Source: Bacteroidota bacterium (GTDB lineage Bacteria; Bacteroidota; Bacteroidia; Chitinophagales; BACL12). From it: a DNA stretch of 64,000 nt. Both the position numbers and the translations under genes were made by a program. Positions 8,701 to 17,654 of the stretch are shown one piece after another (position 1 is the first letter of the stretch; the number at the start of each line of letters is the position of its first letter). Under the pieces are notes generated by a model. It saw only the letters and a list, made by a program, of their open reading frames with translations, did not search any database and had not been told where the DNA came from. The DNA lies in the NCBI GenBank assembly GCA_016706865.1, contig JADJIS010000001.1, positions 124,001 to 188,000 of the forward strand. Reading direction: 5' to 3'.

Positions 8701-10151
8701 AGATGCTGAAAAAAATTATCAGCGAAAATTTGTTGGAGGCGCGGGCAGTAGTAGGGATTTTTAAATGTTATGCAGAGGGTGATGATATTATTTTGGTAGA
8801 TGAAAGTGGAACTGAGATAAAAAGATTATTTAATCTGCGACAACAAAATAAAAAAGCTGATGGGCAGGCGAATTATTGTTTGAGTGATTTTGTAAGCCCC
8901 ATCTCGGTCTTCCCCATAGGGGAAGATGTCCTAACGAGCGAGAATTCAGATACCATTGATGAAATAAGTTCGCATGAGACAAAGGGCCCCATCTCGGTCT
9001 TCCCCATAGGGGAAGATGTCCTAACGAGTGAGAATTTAGACAACATTGATGAAATAAGTTCGCATGAGACAAAGGGCCCCATCTCGGTCTTCCCCATAGG
9101 GGAAGATGTCCTAACGAGCGAGAATTCAGATACCATTGATGCCTTAAGTTCGCATGAGACCAATAGTGCGGAGGAATTACTTAATGATGATGGGCAACCA
9201 TATCAAACAGCTGATCCACATGTGTATAGATTTTTGAAAAGATTTGCAAAAGATAACCGAACATTCAGTACAGATGCTGAAGCAATGTTATGGAGAAATC
9301 TTAAGGGGAAAAAATTAGACAATTATAAATTTCGACGTCAACATATTATCGGAAGGTTCATTGCTGATTTCATCTGCATAAAAAAGAATTTGGTTATTGA
9401 ACTGGATGGATTAATTCACCAATTACCTGAAAATAAAGAATCCGATGAAATAAGAACAAGCTATTTAAATGAACATGGATTCACAGTTTTACGATTCACG
9501 AATAGTCAAATATTAAATGATACTGAAAATGCGATTTCTAAAATCTTAAAAACATTAGAATCACTTCAGGATAATACAAGAAATTATCAAACAAACGAGA
9601 ATGAAAAAGTCCCCTATGGGGATTTAGGGGCCCTTAAGTACGATCATATCGGAGCATTCGCAGTATCCACCGGATTTAAAATTGAAGAACAGATAGCGCT
9701 ATTCGAAAAAAATCATGATGATTATTCGGCGATACTTTTAAAATCGTTGGCTGATAGATTAGCAGAGGCGTTTGCGGAAAGAATGCATGAGCGTGTTCGA
9801 AAAGAGTTTTGGGGATATGATAAGAGTGAAAAATTAAATACTAAAGATCTGATTGAAGAAAAATATCAGGGCATAAGACCTGCCCCGGGATATCCTGCCT
9901 GTCCTGATCATACGGAAAAAATAACGTTATTTGAATTGCTGAATGTAGAAAATAATATCGGTGTGCAACTAACTGAAAGTATGGCAATGTTTCCTGCGGC
10001 GAGTGTTAGTGGTTGGTATTTTGCGCATCCGGAAGCTAAATATTTTGGGATCGGGAAGATAGGAAAAGATCAGGTGGAAGATCTTGCAAAAAGAAAAAAT
10101 ATGCCCTTTGAGGAAATGGAAAAATGGTTACGGAGTAATATTAATTATTGA
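5766..10151 (+). CDS. metH: Cobalamin-dependent methionine synthase with in-frame DUF559 nuclease insertion
   Basis: Transfers a methyl group from methyl-tetrahydrofolate through cobalamin to homocysteine. All modules are present: homocysteine domain with zinc ligands C244, C307, C308; pterin-binding domain (about 340-620); cobalamin domain with GDVHDIG (D754, H756, G759); AdoMet reactivation domain with YIDW (D943) and RPAPGYPACP (R1371). The length is 1461, about 235 more than the E. coli enzyme, because residues ~1046-1290 are an insertion inside the reactivation domain, between LSDFVSP and YDHIGAFAVS. The insert holds three 30-residue repeats and a DUF559-like PD-(D/E)xK domain (D1201, E1212, D1214). 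The frame stays open throughout, and both flanks align to normal MetH. Start is GTG 5766, just before ILVLDGAMGTM. Activity of the composite protein is unproven. Confidence 0.95.
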   Translation: MEKILKNLLTDRILVLDGAMGTMIQRYKLSEEDFRGQQFKEHNYDLRGNNDILSLTQPQIIKEIHRQYLEAGADIIETNTFSGTSVAQADYHLEHIVYELNYQSAKIAKEVAQEFSEKEPDKPRFVAGALGPTNKTLSLSPDVNNPGYRAITFDALSDAYYEQAKGLIDGGVDIILIETIFDTLNAKAAIYGIENLFEDIGKKIPVMISGTITDASGRTLSGQTVEAFLISISHIPLLSVGLNCALGAKQLKEHIKTLAEKTDFFVSAYPNAGLPNAFGEYDETPESNGNDIEEYLKNGWINIIGGCCGTTPEHIKYIAGIAKKYAPRIPRTLPRLPSYSGLEQFEIYEGSNFVNVGERTNITGSKQFKRLIKEEKYDDALIVARQQVENGAQIIDVNMDEGMIDSVEVMKTFLNLVAAEPDIARVPVMIDSSKWEVIEAGLKCLQGKCIVNSISLKEGEEKFIYQAKKAKKLGAAVIVMAFDEEGQATTLEKRIAICKRAYDLLVNKLNFDPTDIIFDPNILTVGTGIEEHNNYAVDYINATRWIKNNLPGALVSGGVSNISFSFQGNNTVREAMHSSFLYHAIKAGMDMGIVNAGMIDIYEDIDKDLLEKIEDVLFNRNDNATENLITFAETLKKKDKAEITTDEWRGKSVEERLAHSLVKGITEFIDADIEEVRLKYAKPLEVIEGPLMAGMNIVGDLFGSGKMFLPQVVKSARVMKKAVAYLQPFIELEKKSSGNTSNHPKVLMATVKGDVHDIGKNIVGVVLACNNYEIIDLGVMVSAERILTAALENKVDLIGLSGLITPSLDEMVNVAQEMEKRKFTIPLLIGGATTSRTHTAVKIAPAYSHPVIHVTDASRSVTIAGKLLGKEKSVFTKEINDEYLIIEQNHKYKQSFKGYITLEEARKNKYEIDWNNYLKPEPSFTGIKIFENYSLEELSKYIDWTPFFQTWELHGKYPEILNDDIVGPAANQLFNDAQQMLKKIISENLLEARAVVGIFKCYAEGDDIILVDESGTEIKRLFNLRQQNKKADGQANYCLSDFVSPISVFPIGEDVLTSENSDTIDEISSHETKGPISVFPIGEDVLTSENLDNIDEISSHETKGPISVFPIGEDVLTSENSDTIDALSSHETNSAEELLNDDGQPYQTADPHVYRFLKRFAKDNRTFSTDAEAMLWRNLKGKKLDNYKFRRQHIIGRFIADFICIKKNLVIELDGLIHQLPENKESDEIRTSYLNEHGFTVLRFTNSQILNDTENAISKILKTLESLQDNTRNYQTNENEKVPYGDLGALKYDHIGAFAVSTGFKIEEQIALFEKNHDDYSAILLKSLADRLAEAFAERMHERVRKEFWGYDKSEKLNTKDLIEEKYQGIRPAPGYPACPDHTEKITLFELLNVENNIGVQLTESMAMFPAASVSGWYFAHPEAKYFGIGKIGKDQVEDLAKRKNMPFEEMEKWLRSNINY
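8896..9161 (+). repeat. Three tandem 90-bp repeats inside metH
   Basis: Units start at 8896, 8986 and 9076 with exactly 90-bp period and only a few differences. Each has a perfect 8-bp-arm hairpin, TCTTCCCCATAGGGGAAGA (8908-8926 in the first), flanked by CTCG and CGAG. Because 90 is divisible by three the array is translated as three copies of PISVFPIGEDVLTSEN plus a 14-residue spacer. The sequence looks like an intergenic palindromic repeat family that has come to be read as protein. Confidence 0.9.
9163..9575 (+). mobile_element. DUF559-type endonuclease domain embedded in metH
   Basis: Within the metH frame, the stretch coding residues ~1145-1270 resembles free-standing Bacteroidota DUF559 (Vsr-like, PD-(D/E)xK) proteins. 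Visible landmarks are PYQTADPHVY, LWRNLKGKKL, FRRQHIIGRFIADF and LVIELDG, then FTVLRFTNSQIL. D1201, E1212 and D1214 are the expected metal-binding acidic residues. There is no start codon needed, no stop before or after it, and no intein splicing motifs at the borders. Homing-endonuclease-like spread into a conserved gene is the inference; function is untested. Confidence 0.8.
9605..9634 (+). repeat. Palindromic GTCCCC/GGGGA repeat closing the metH insert
   Basis: TCCCC TAT GGGGA at 9610-9622 followed by TTTAGGGG forms a compact palindromic unit of the kind found scattered between genes in Bacteroidota. It marks the right border of the insertion: conserved MetH sequence resumes about 10 nt further on. 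Confidence 0.7.
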
Positions 10152-11449
10152 GTAATTAATTTGCCGCTGAAATATTTTAATTGGAGCTCTGCAATTTTAG
10201 CATTTAATTCTTCGGTGAGATATCTGTTTTCTGTATTTACTTTTTGCAATTGAATTTCGCGCAATTCCACAGATGTAATAGCACCGAGATTAAATTTTTC
10301 TAATGCAATGGATACATTTTTTGTTGCTGATTCAATATTTTTTTGCTCAATTTTCATCAACTGAAGTGAAGTTTCATATTGATTATATAAAATTACAAGA
10401 TTGGTATTTACAGATAATTGTGTTTGAAGAATATCCAACTCTTGCATTTGTTGCATCACTTTCATTTGTTCGATATTTCGGGATACAGTGAATCCATTAA
10501 ATAATGGAATAACAAGTGAAACACCCGCCAATGGACCTACATTTAAATTGGATTCCACAAATCCTGCTTCTGAAACTGATTTTAAAAATCCATACCCTGC
10601 ATTTAGGGAAACTGTAGGATATAAATATGATTTATATTCCTTTACCTGTAATTCTGCAATTTGTTTATTTTTTTCTGCAATAAGCAATGAGGTGTTATTA
10701 GCATATACATTTTCTTTGATACTTGTTAAATTTATCGTTTGATCTACAGCAATTTTTTCATTTATATCAAACGTTGTATTTGCATCTCTTGCCATATATT
10801 CATTTATTACGGCTTTTGTATTTTTAATTTGTAAAAGTATATTTATATATGCCGAGCTATCGGTATTCAGGTCAACCTGAGCCTGAAGTACATCTAACCC
10901 TGAACCGGAGCCTATAACATTTCTTTGTTGCGCAATTTTTAAACGTTCTCCTGAAATATCAATTGCATTTTCCATAACCCTTTTGGCATTCTCCAATTGA
11001 ATAAGATTATTCCAATCTATCATCAATTGCATTGTAATCTCTTCCAGTTTCGCTCTAACTTCCAATTCACCTAAGGCATACAATTGTTCCAGTTTATCTT
11101 TTCTGGCGAACATTCCCAAACCATCAAAAACAGTCCAGTCTAAATACACTCCGGCATCTAAAGAATTAGCACCTGCATTTTTTTCTGACCGTGTTTCCCC
11201 GCTAAAATATTGTTGTTCAGAATTTGTTACCTCAACATCGTAATTTGCAATAGCAGAAATTACAGGAAGCATTCCGGCATATCCTGCGTGATTTTGCAGA
11301 TCGGTAATTTGAAGTTCCTTATTTATTATTTTTATACCATAATTATTTTCCCATGCTGTATTCAGAGCTTGTTGTAGTGTTAGAGTTTGCGCGGATAAAA
11401 TAACAGGCGTGCTCATAAAAAATACACATATAATTTTACAGATCTTCAT
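10145..11449 (-). CDS. TolC-family outer-membrane efflux channel
   Basis: Outer-membrane factor of a tripartite RND pump. The protein has a signal peptide ending near VILSAQ, starts LTLQQALNTAWENNY as TolC members do, and shows two alternating helix-rich halves with the repeated pattern of long alpha barrel segments. The start chosen is ATG 11449, which begins the signal peptide; an ATG at 11476 would add nine unlikely residues and overlap the pump gene. It is the third gene of the minus-strand adaptor-pump-channel operon (13 nt after the pump). Its 3' end overlaps the convergent metH end by 7 bp. Confidence 0.9.
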   Translation of the reverse strand: MKICKIICVFFMSTPVILSAQTLTLQQALNTAWENNYGIKIINKELQITDLQNHAGYAGMLPVISAIANYDVEVTNSEQQYFSGETRSEKNAGANSLDAGVYLDWTVFDGLGMFARKDKLEQLYALGELEVRAKLEEITMQLMIDWNNLIQLENAKRVMENAIDISGERLKIAQQRNVIGSGSGLDVLQAQVDLNTDSSAYINILLQIKNTKAVINEYMARDANTTFDINEKIAVDQTINLTSIKENVYANNTSLLIAEKNKQIAELQVKEYKSYLYPTVSLNAGYGFLKSVSEAGFVESNLNVGPLAGVSLVIPLFNGFTVSRNIEQMKVMQQMQELDILQTQLSVNTNLVILYNQYETSLQLMKIEQKNIESATKNVSIALEKFNLGAITSVELREIQLQKVNTENRYLTEELNAKIAELQLKYFSGKLITQ

Positions 11450-11462
11450 ATTTCCAAAACAT

Positions 11463-14400
11463 TTAATTTTCCTCACCTGATGTTATTTTCTTTTTTGAAG
11501 AGGAGATAAAAGTATATATTAATGGTATTAAATAAAGGGTTAAGATAAGCGAAAATAATAATCCACCAATAATTGCAATACCCATAGAAACTCTGCTTTT
11601 GGAAGAGGCACCAAGGGCTAGGGCAATAGGTAAAGCTCCTAAAACTGTAGCGAAACTTGTCATCAGAATAGGACGAAAACGTTGCGATGCGGCTTCAATT
11701 GCAGCTTCAAAACTATTTAAACCGGTTTCTTTCCGTTGATTGGCGAATTCCACAATTAATATTCCGTTTTTAGTGACTATACCAACCAAAACAATAATTC
11801 CTATCTGACTGAAAATATTTAACGTTTGTCCGAATATCGATAAACTCAAAACAGCACCGGCAAGTGCCAATGGAACCGTAAACATTACAATTAACGGGTC
11901 GCTGAAACTTTCGAATTGAGCTGCTAAAATAAGATACACTAAAATAAGAGCTAAAAAAAATGCGAATTGCAAACTATTGGAACTTTCTGCAAATTCTTTC
12001 GAAGTTCCGGCCAATGCAGTAGAAAAACTTTCATCCAACACCTCTTCTGCAATTTTATCCATAGTTGCAATTCCATCACCAAGTGTATATCCTGGTGCAG
12101 GATTTGCAGAAATTGTTGCAGCAACGTATCTGTTATACCTGAATAATTGTGGAGGTGAGCTTTTATCGGAGAGATGTACAAGATTATCGAGTTGAATTAA
12201 TTCACCGCGATTGTTTTTTACATATGCTTTTGTCAGATCCAATGGTTCATCGCGATTATCTCTTGTTGCCTGACCAATTACCTGATATTGTTTATTATTC
12301 AGAATAAAAAAACCAAAACGCTGTCCGCTGAAATACAATTGTAATGATTCTGCAATATCACGAACAGAAACACCTAATACCTTTGCTCTTTCGCGATCTA
12401 TTTCAACTGTTAATTCCGGTTTATTAAATTTCAAATTAATATCCACTACCTGAAATCCTTCTTCCTGAGCTGCTTTTTCCATGAATTGTGGAATTACTTC
12501 TCTAAGCCGCTCAAAATCAGGCGCCTGAATTACATATTGCACCGGCAAACCTCCGCGTCGGTCGCTTCCAATAGTTTGTTCCTGACTTATAAAAGTTCTC
12601 GCGAAATTATATTTTTTAACTATTGCCGCAACCTCATCAGCAAGTTGTTGTTGAGATTTATCACGTTCTGTTGCATCCACCAAACTCACCCGGATAAAAC
12701 TGGAATTTGCAGCACTGGACGATCCAAACGATGGTGCAGTAACTGCAATAATATTCGCTTTTTCCGGTAGCGTATCAACAACATTAATTAATTCCTGATT
12801 AAAGGCATCCATACTTTCGAAAGATGTACCTTCCGGCGCTGTAGCATTAATTACAAATCGGCCTTTATCCTCCATTGGAGCAAGTTCTTCAGGTAATTTT
12901 CCACCAAAATAAAAAATAATACCAACAGGAATTAATATTAACGGGATTACGACCCATCTTATCTTTATTAATGATTTAAGTGAAGAAGTATATCCATTAA
13001 CTAAAGCTAAAAAAAACGGTTCTGTTTTTCTATATAACCAATTGTGTTTTTCGCGTTGTTTTAAAATACGCGCACTCATCATAGGCGTGAGTGTTAAAGA
13101 AACAATAGCGGATATTAGTACGGCACCCGCAACAGTAATTCCAAATTCGCGAAATAATCTTCCTGTTAATCCCTGTAAAAAGATAATTGGTAAAAAAACT
13201 GCAGCCAATGTTATGGTAGTTGAAATAATTGCAAATGTTATTTCTTTCGAACCTTCGTGTGCTGCTTTATGAGGTGCCATTCCGCGTTCCACCTTTGAAT
13301 AAATATTTTCTAATACCACGATGGCATCATCAACAACAATTCCCGTTGCCAGAACAATTCCAAGCAAGGTTAAAACATTGATAGAAAAACCGGAAACATA
13401 CATGATAAAAAAAGCACCTACTAAGGAGATCGGAATTGCAATAACAGGAATTAAAGTTGTTCTCCAGTCACGCAGAAAAATAAAAATAATGAGCACAACA
13501 AGTCCGAATGCAATTAATAAGGTTTCCTTTACCTCTGAAATTGCTTTTCTTATACTTGTAGTTGTATCCAAAGCAATATTATATTTTAGATCATCGGGTA
13601 ACTCCCCTTTTATTTGATCTACTCTGCGGTAAAATTCATCTGCAATTTCAATGTAATTCGAACCCGGTTGAGGGGTAATTGCAATTGCCACCTGTGGAAT
13701 TCCGCCATTTCCCCTCAAAATTGTTCTTTCATTTTCAGGTAATAATTTGGCCTGACCAATATCTTTTAATTTAATTACTGATCCATCGGTTTCATAAATA
13801 ATGAGATCGTTAAAATCATCTTCCGAAATTAATCTTCCGAAGGTGCGAATAGAAAGTTCGGTAGCATAACCTTCAATTCTACCTGTAGGTAATTCTACAT
13901 TTTCCCGGTTAAGTGCATCACGTACATCTGCAGGAGTTAAATTATATCCTGCCAGTTTTATCGGATCCAGCAATAATTTCATGGAGTATTTTTTTTCACC
14001 CCAAATTCTTATTTCACTTACGCCGGGTATTGTTTGTAATCTTTCTTTAAATACATTATTTGCAATTTCCGACAGTTCCAATAAAGTTTTTTCATTGCTT
14101 TGGATGGTCATGGAAACAATTGGATTTGAATCGGCACTCGATTTTGCAACTACCGGTGGATCACAATCCGGAGGTAAATTCCGCACAGATTGACTAACTC
14201 TGTCGCGCACATCATTTGCTGCTGCTTCGAGATCGACATCCAATTCAAATTCTACGGTGATGGTACTTCTACCATCACTACTTGTTGAAGATAGAGATCG
14301 AATTCCTGCAATTCCATTAATGGATTCTTCCATCACTTCTGTGATCTGAGATTCCACCACATCGGCATTTGCTCCTATATAATTTGTTGTAACTGTAATA

Positions 14401-14531
14401 ATTGGCGGATCAACGCTTGGATATTCTCGAACACCTAAAAATGAATAACCAATAATTCCAAATAATAAAATGAGTATCGAAATAACGGATGCAAGAACAG
14501 GGCGATTTATTGATATGGATGATATATTCAT
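11463..14531 (-). CDS. RND multidrug efflux transporter (AcrB/HAE1 type)
   Basis: A 1022-residue inner-membrane proton-drug antiporter. It begins with the first transmembrane helix (RPVLASVISILILLFGI) followed by the large porter loop, and repeats this arrangement in the second half. The proton-relay helix contains GIVLATGIVVDDAIV with the paired aspartates. The closing segment has the usual PLALAGAVLSL and LVGIVTKNGILIVEFAN motifs. Start overlaps the adaptor stop by 4 bp, indicating translational coupling. Substrate range cannot be inferred. No TetR or other regulator gene is adjacent. Confidence 0.95.
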   Translation of the reverse strand: MNISSISINRPVLASVISILILLFGIIGYSFLGVREYPSVDPPIITVTTNYIGANADVVESQITEVMEESINGIAGIRSLSSTSSDGRSTITVEFELDVDLEAAANDVRDRVSQSVRNLPPDCDPPVVAKSSADSNPIVSMTIQSNEKTLLELSEIANNVFKERLQTIPGVSEIRIWGEKKYSMKLLLDPIKLAGYNLTPADVRDALNRENVELPTGRIEGYATELSIRTFGRLISEDDFNDLIIYETDGSVIKLKDIGQAKLLPENERTILRGNGGIPQVAIAITPQPGSNYIEIADEFYRRVDQIKGELPDDLKYNIALDTTTSIRKAISEVKETLLIAFGLVVLIIFIFLRDWRTTLIPVIAIPISLVGAFFIMYVSGFSINVLTLLGIVLATGIVVDDAIVVLENIYSKVERGMAPHKAAHEGSKEITFAIISTTITLAAVFLPIIFLQGLTGRLFREFGITVAGAVLISAIVSLTLTPMMSARILKQREKHNWLYRKTEPFFLALVNGYTSSLKSLIKIRWVVIPLILIPVGIIFYFGGKLPEELAPMEDKGRFVINATAPEGTSFESMDAFNQELINVVDTLPEKANIIAVTAPSFGSSSAANSSFIRVSLVDATERDKSQQQLADEVAAIVKKYNFARTFISQEQTIGSDRRGGLPVQYVIQAPDFERLREVIPQFMEKAAQEEGFQVVDINLKFNKPELTVEIDRERAKVLGVSVRDIAESLQLYFSGQRFGFFILNNKQYQVIGQATRDNRDEPLDLTKAYVKNNRGELIQLDNLVHLSDKSSPPQLFRYNRYVAATISANPAPGYTLGDGIATMDKIAEEVLDESFSTALAGTSKEFAESSNSLQFAFFLALILVYLILAAQFESFSDPLIVMFTVPLALAGAVLSLSIFGQTLNIFSQIGIIVLVGIVTKNGILIVEFANQRKETGLNSFEAAIEAASQRFRPILMTSFATVLGALPIALALGASSKSRVSMGIAIIGGLLFSLILTLYLIPLIYTFISSSKKKITSGEEN

Positions 14532-15589
14532 TCCTGTTTTTTATTTTCATTTGGTGAAACTAATAATACAGGTTTTACCGGCATTCCATCGCGCACAGTT
14601 AATAAACCGGTTACAATTACAGAATCACCCGGCATTATTCCCTCAGTAATTTGAGTCTCCTTTTCTGATCTGATACCCGTTTTTACCAATTGAAGTGAAG
14701 CATGTCCGTTTTTTACAATTAAAACGGATTGTCCGTTAATGGTTGGAATTAATGCATTGGAGGGTAAAATCATTGCATTACTAATAGTTTCCAATGATAT
14801 CTGCAATTTTGCAAAAGCGCCTGGTATTAATTTATTTCCGGGATTTGCGCTGATGGCTCTCACTTTAACCGTTCTGGTTGCTGCATCTATTTTCGGCTCC
14901 TTCGCGTATACTTTCGCAGTATAATTATTAAGGTCACCCTCCACTGTAAAATTTACGACAGAACCATTATTTAAAAGTGCTGCGTATTTTTCAGGAACAC
15001 TGAATTCTACCTTAACGGGATCCGACTGTTGTAAAACTGTAATAAGATCAGAAGATGATACGAATCCCCCTTCACTAATATACCGCAAACCTATGGTTCC
15101 GGAAAAAGGTGCTATCACATTTGTTTTATTGATCTGAATTTCCAGTAATTCTTTATCTGCCTCCAACTTTAATAAATTATTTTGCGATTGATCATATTCT
15201 TCCTTGCTGATACCATTTATATCCAACAGCTTTTTTTTACGAGATTCATCTTCTTTCGACAATAAAATGCTGAGTTCTGTCTTTTTTAATTGTGCTTTTA
15301 ATTCCAGATCATCAATTTTTACCAACAATTTACCCGATTGCACCCTTTCACCTTCCTTAAAATAAACGCCTGTAATGCGCCCCTGAATTTCACTTCTGAT
15401 CTCCACCTCCTCATTGGAAAGTACAGTTCCAGTGGCATTTATAGAATTTTCAAGCGCTTGTTGTTGTACAACAACTACCTGCACCGATTGAGCGGGCGCA
15501 ACACCCTTAACGCTTCCCTCCGCAGGTTTTTTCTCCTTGGCACAGCCTATAATGAATAAAACTGCTATAAAGTAAAATGCTTTTTTCAT
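14528..15589 (-). CDS. RND efflux periplasmic adaptor lipoprotein (MFP family)
   Basis: A 353-residue membrane fusion protein linking the RND pump to TolC. The N-terminus is a lipoprotein signal (FIIGCAKEK, lipidated Cys at about 16). Then come the barrel-sandwich (lipoyl-like) half EVEIRSEIQGRITGVYFKEG, an alpha-helical hairpin, the second half VIAPFSGTIGLRYISEGG, and beta-barrel regions. It is the first gene of the efflux operon and so nearest to the promoter, but no exact TAnnTTTG box is seen directly upstream. Confidence 0.93.
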   Translation of the reverse strand: MKKAFYFIAVLFIIGCAKEKKPAEGSVKGVAPAQSVQVVVVQQQALENSINATGTVLSNEEVEIRSEIQGRITGVYFKEGERVQSGKLLVKIDDLELKAQLKKTELSILLSKEDESRKKKLLDINGISKEEYDQSQNNLLKLEADKELLEIQINKTNVIAPFSGTIGLRYISEGGFVSSSDLITVLQQSDPVKVEFSVPEKYAALLNNGSVVNFTVEGDLNNYTAKVYAKEPKIDAATRTVKVRAISANPGNKLIPGAFAKLQISLETISNAMILPSNALIPTINGQSVLIVKNGHASLQLVKTGIRSEKETQITEGIMPGDSVIVTGLLTVRDGMPVKPVLLVSPNENKKQE

Positions 15590-15686
15590 AAATTCGATAA
15601 AAATAATTTCAGTTTAATAAATATTTAACTACAAAGTAAATTCAGAATAGTTCAATATATCACTTTTTAAAAAAAGTTAACAATTG

Positions 15687-16583
15687 TTAATCTCTAAGAT
15701 TTTGGCGATTCTGTTCGAAACTAATTCCATATACGGAGTTTAAATTTTTCAGATCAAAATCAAAATATTGTTGAGCCAGTACAAATTCTTCCTTAGAAAT
15801 TTTTTTCTGGTCAACTTCTTTTTTATTCATTGCATACACCTTATCAATAATTCCTGAATTGATCACCAATTTCCGGAAAGGTCTTAAAACAAATGAAATT
15901 ACCTTTCTGACTGTGCTTTCTCTGTTCAATAATAATTGTTGCAACCATTTACTTTTAACGCTGGAACCTGCATTAAATTTTGTTTCTGATTGTTTAAATG
16001 AAATATTTGATATGTTTAATTTTGATGTTAGATTTTTATAAAACAAATCAGGGTCCTTTTTTAGATCGTCCAGTTTCAATAAAATAAAATTTTCTTTAGG
16101 GAAAAATTGTTCCCAATATTGTAAGTGTTGAAAATACAAACTTCCATAAAAATGACAGGTATTGTTTAATGCCACAATATCGTCAGTGTTTAATCTGTTT
16201 TTTTCCAACTGCAAGGTTTTTAAAAACGAGTTATTCTCCTCTTCGTGTCCATAATTCACAGAATAATTATAATTGGAATACGCCCTTTCCGCAGGATCAC
16301 GCAGCATTACTATCAATTTCATATCCGGATTATAATTTCTTATTCTTTCCGGAGCTTTTTTATCTACCAACAAATAGGTATCGGCAGTTGCGATAATTTT
16401 ATTTTCGTTTTGTTCAAATAAAGAATGAAAATATTTTTCACCCCGTTTATAAAGATCTTCAATAGAAAAGTAGTGCACTTCTTTTGTTATAGAAAAATTT
16501 ACTTCCGGATGATTGGAAAGATATTCATAAACAGAAGTTGTTCCGCTTCTTCCTGCACCTATAATTATGGTATTTACTTTCAT
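15687..16583 (-). CDS. Sulfotransferase domain protein
   Basis: A 298-residue PAPS-dependent sulfotransferase. The 5'-phosphosulfate loop IIGAGRSGTTSVYEYL opens the protein, and LIVMLRDPAERAYSNY is the 3'-phosphate-binding segment. It resembles heparan/glycan sulfotransferases more than cytosolic aryl ones. The start overlaps the stop of the upstream deacetylase gene by 4 bp, so the two form an operon and may both act on a surface polysaccharide. Acceptor unknown. Confidence 0.88.
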   Translation of the reverse strand: MKVNTIIIGAGRSGTTSVYEYLSNHPEVNFSITKEVHYFSIEDLYKRGEKYFHSLFEQNENKIIATADTYLLVDKKAPERIRNYNPDMKLIVMLRDPAERAYSNYNYSVNYGHEEENNSFLKTLQLEKNRLNTDDIVALNNTCHFYGSLYFQHLQYWEQFFPKENFILLKLDDLKKDPDLFYKNLTSKLNISNISFKQSETKFNAGSSVKSKWLQQLLLNRESTVRKVISFVLRPFRKLVINSGIIDKVYAMNKKEVDQKKISKEEFVLAQQYFDFDLKNLNSVYGISFEQNRQNLRD

Positions 16584-17578
16584 TTTTTTCCCACTGATCT
16601 TTTTAATAAATACCAGGAATATTCATTCTTAATTATTTGTTCTGCACTAAATTTTCCAACTTCCATAGGAATTCGTTCGATTAATTTTGATTCAAACGGA
16701 TCCCTTAAACCTGCAGTGCCAAAAAGAAGATCAATTTTCAATTCCGTTGTAAATCGTCCTATCGTTTTATTCTCAACACCCTCCGCAGTGAATGGGAAGG
16801 CGAAATATTTTTTCTGTCCGGGAAAATTATCTTCCACAAAAACCATACTTTTTTTTGTTTGTTCCATTTGCTCTTCGGAGAATATTTTTTGATACAGAGG
16901 ATGATCGTGACTGTGCCCACCAACTGAATATCCTTGGGAAACTAATTGTTTTATTTCTTCCGACGTCATATAAGGTGCTACTTTCTTTAAATATCTTTCA
17001 AAATCAATTTGCGATTCTCTACCTATTTCATTTATGATATTTTGATCAGCATAGGTTAACGACAATAATTGTGCAGTTATTTTTTTTATGTCGGATGTGT
17101 TGCTTTTTAACGTTTTATTAACAGCGTTCCTTATTTTCTCGTCATGAAGATGGTCAATAATAATAGATACTTTATATCTGTAGAACAGGTCTTTATTGTC
17201 TACAAATGATGAATTTAAAAAAAATATTGCAGGAATTCTTTTTTTATTCAAAATGGGACGAACAACATCAAACATTTTCCTCAATCCATCATCAAAACTC
17301 AATACAAAATAATTTTGATCTGGATCATAATTTTGTGAAAGGAAATCATCTATGGATAATGGTATAAAATATTTCAATAAAAAATCGAGATCATTGATAA
17401 AAGAGGTAATATTTTTTGAAGGGTATAAATGTTTAATATGAACTACATCCTCATCGCTAACAGAATGATAAAAAGGAAAAATAATTTTGATTCCCGATTT
17501 TTTTATCAAAGCAGGAATGGAACGCGACGCATTAATTCTATTAAATAAATTAAAATATAGATTTTTTGGTCCACGCAT
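16580..17578 (-). CDS. Polysaccharide deacetylase (NodB-like, CE4)
   Basis: A 332-residue carbohydrate esterase. The metal-binding SFDDG motif is in YFVLSFDDGLRKMFD (about residue 92-106), and GGHSHDHPLY supplies the second histidine motif, HSHDH. The region between them is longer than in minimal NodB domains, as in many Bacteroidota homologues. It likely removes N- or O-acetyl groups from a glycan. Translationally coupled to the sulfotransferase that follows. Confidence 0.85.
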   Translation of the reverse strand: MRGPKNLYFNLFNRINASRSIPALIKKSGIKIIFPFYHSVSDEDVVHIKHLYPSKNITSFINDLDFLLKYFIPLSIDDFLSQNYDPDQNYFVLSFDDGLRKMFDVVRPILNKKRIPAIFFLNSSFVDNKDLFYRYKVSIIIDHLHDEKIRNAVNKTLKSNTSDIKKITAQLLSLTYADQNIINEIGRESQIDFERYLKKVAPYMTSEEIKQLVSQGYSVGGHSHDHPLYQKIFSEEQMEQTKKSMVFVEDNFPGQKKYFAFPFTAEGVENKTIGRFTTELKIDLLFGTAGLRDPFESKLIERIPMEVGKFSAEQIIKNEYSWYLLKRSVGKK

Positions 17579-17654
17579 ATTTATACCTTCCCTAATGGAA
17601 TGGTAAAGCTAAATCAAAAGCACAAATAAGTTTAAATGCGTTTATAAATGCATT

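Noticed and set aside
8830..9163. Minus-strand open frames across the metH repeats
   Set aside because: They arise from the symmetric 90-bp units; the plus strand carries a clear MetH/DUF559 frame.
8896..9640. Intein in MetH
   Set aside because: No N-terminal Cys/Ser splice block, no penultimate His-Asn at the right border and no following Cys/Ser/Thr; nuclease type is also not the usual LAGLIDADG or HNH of inteins.
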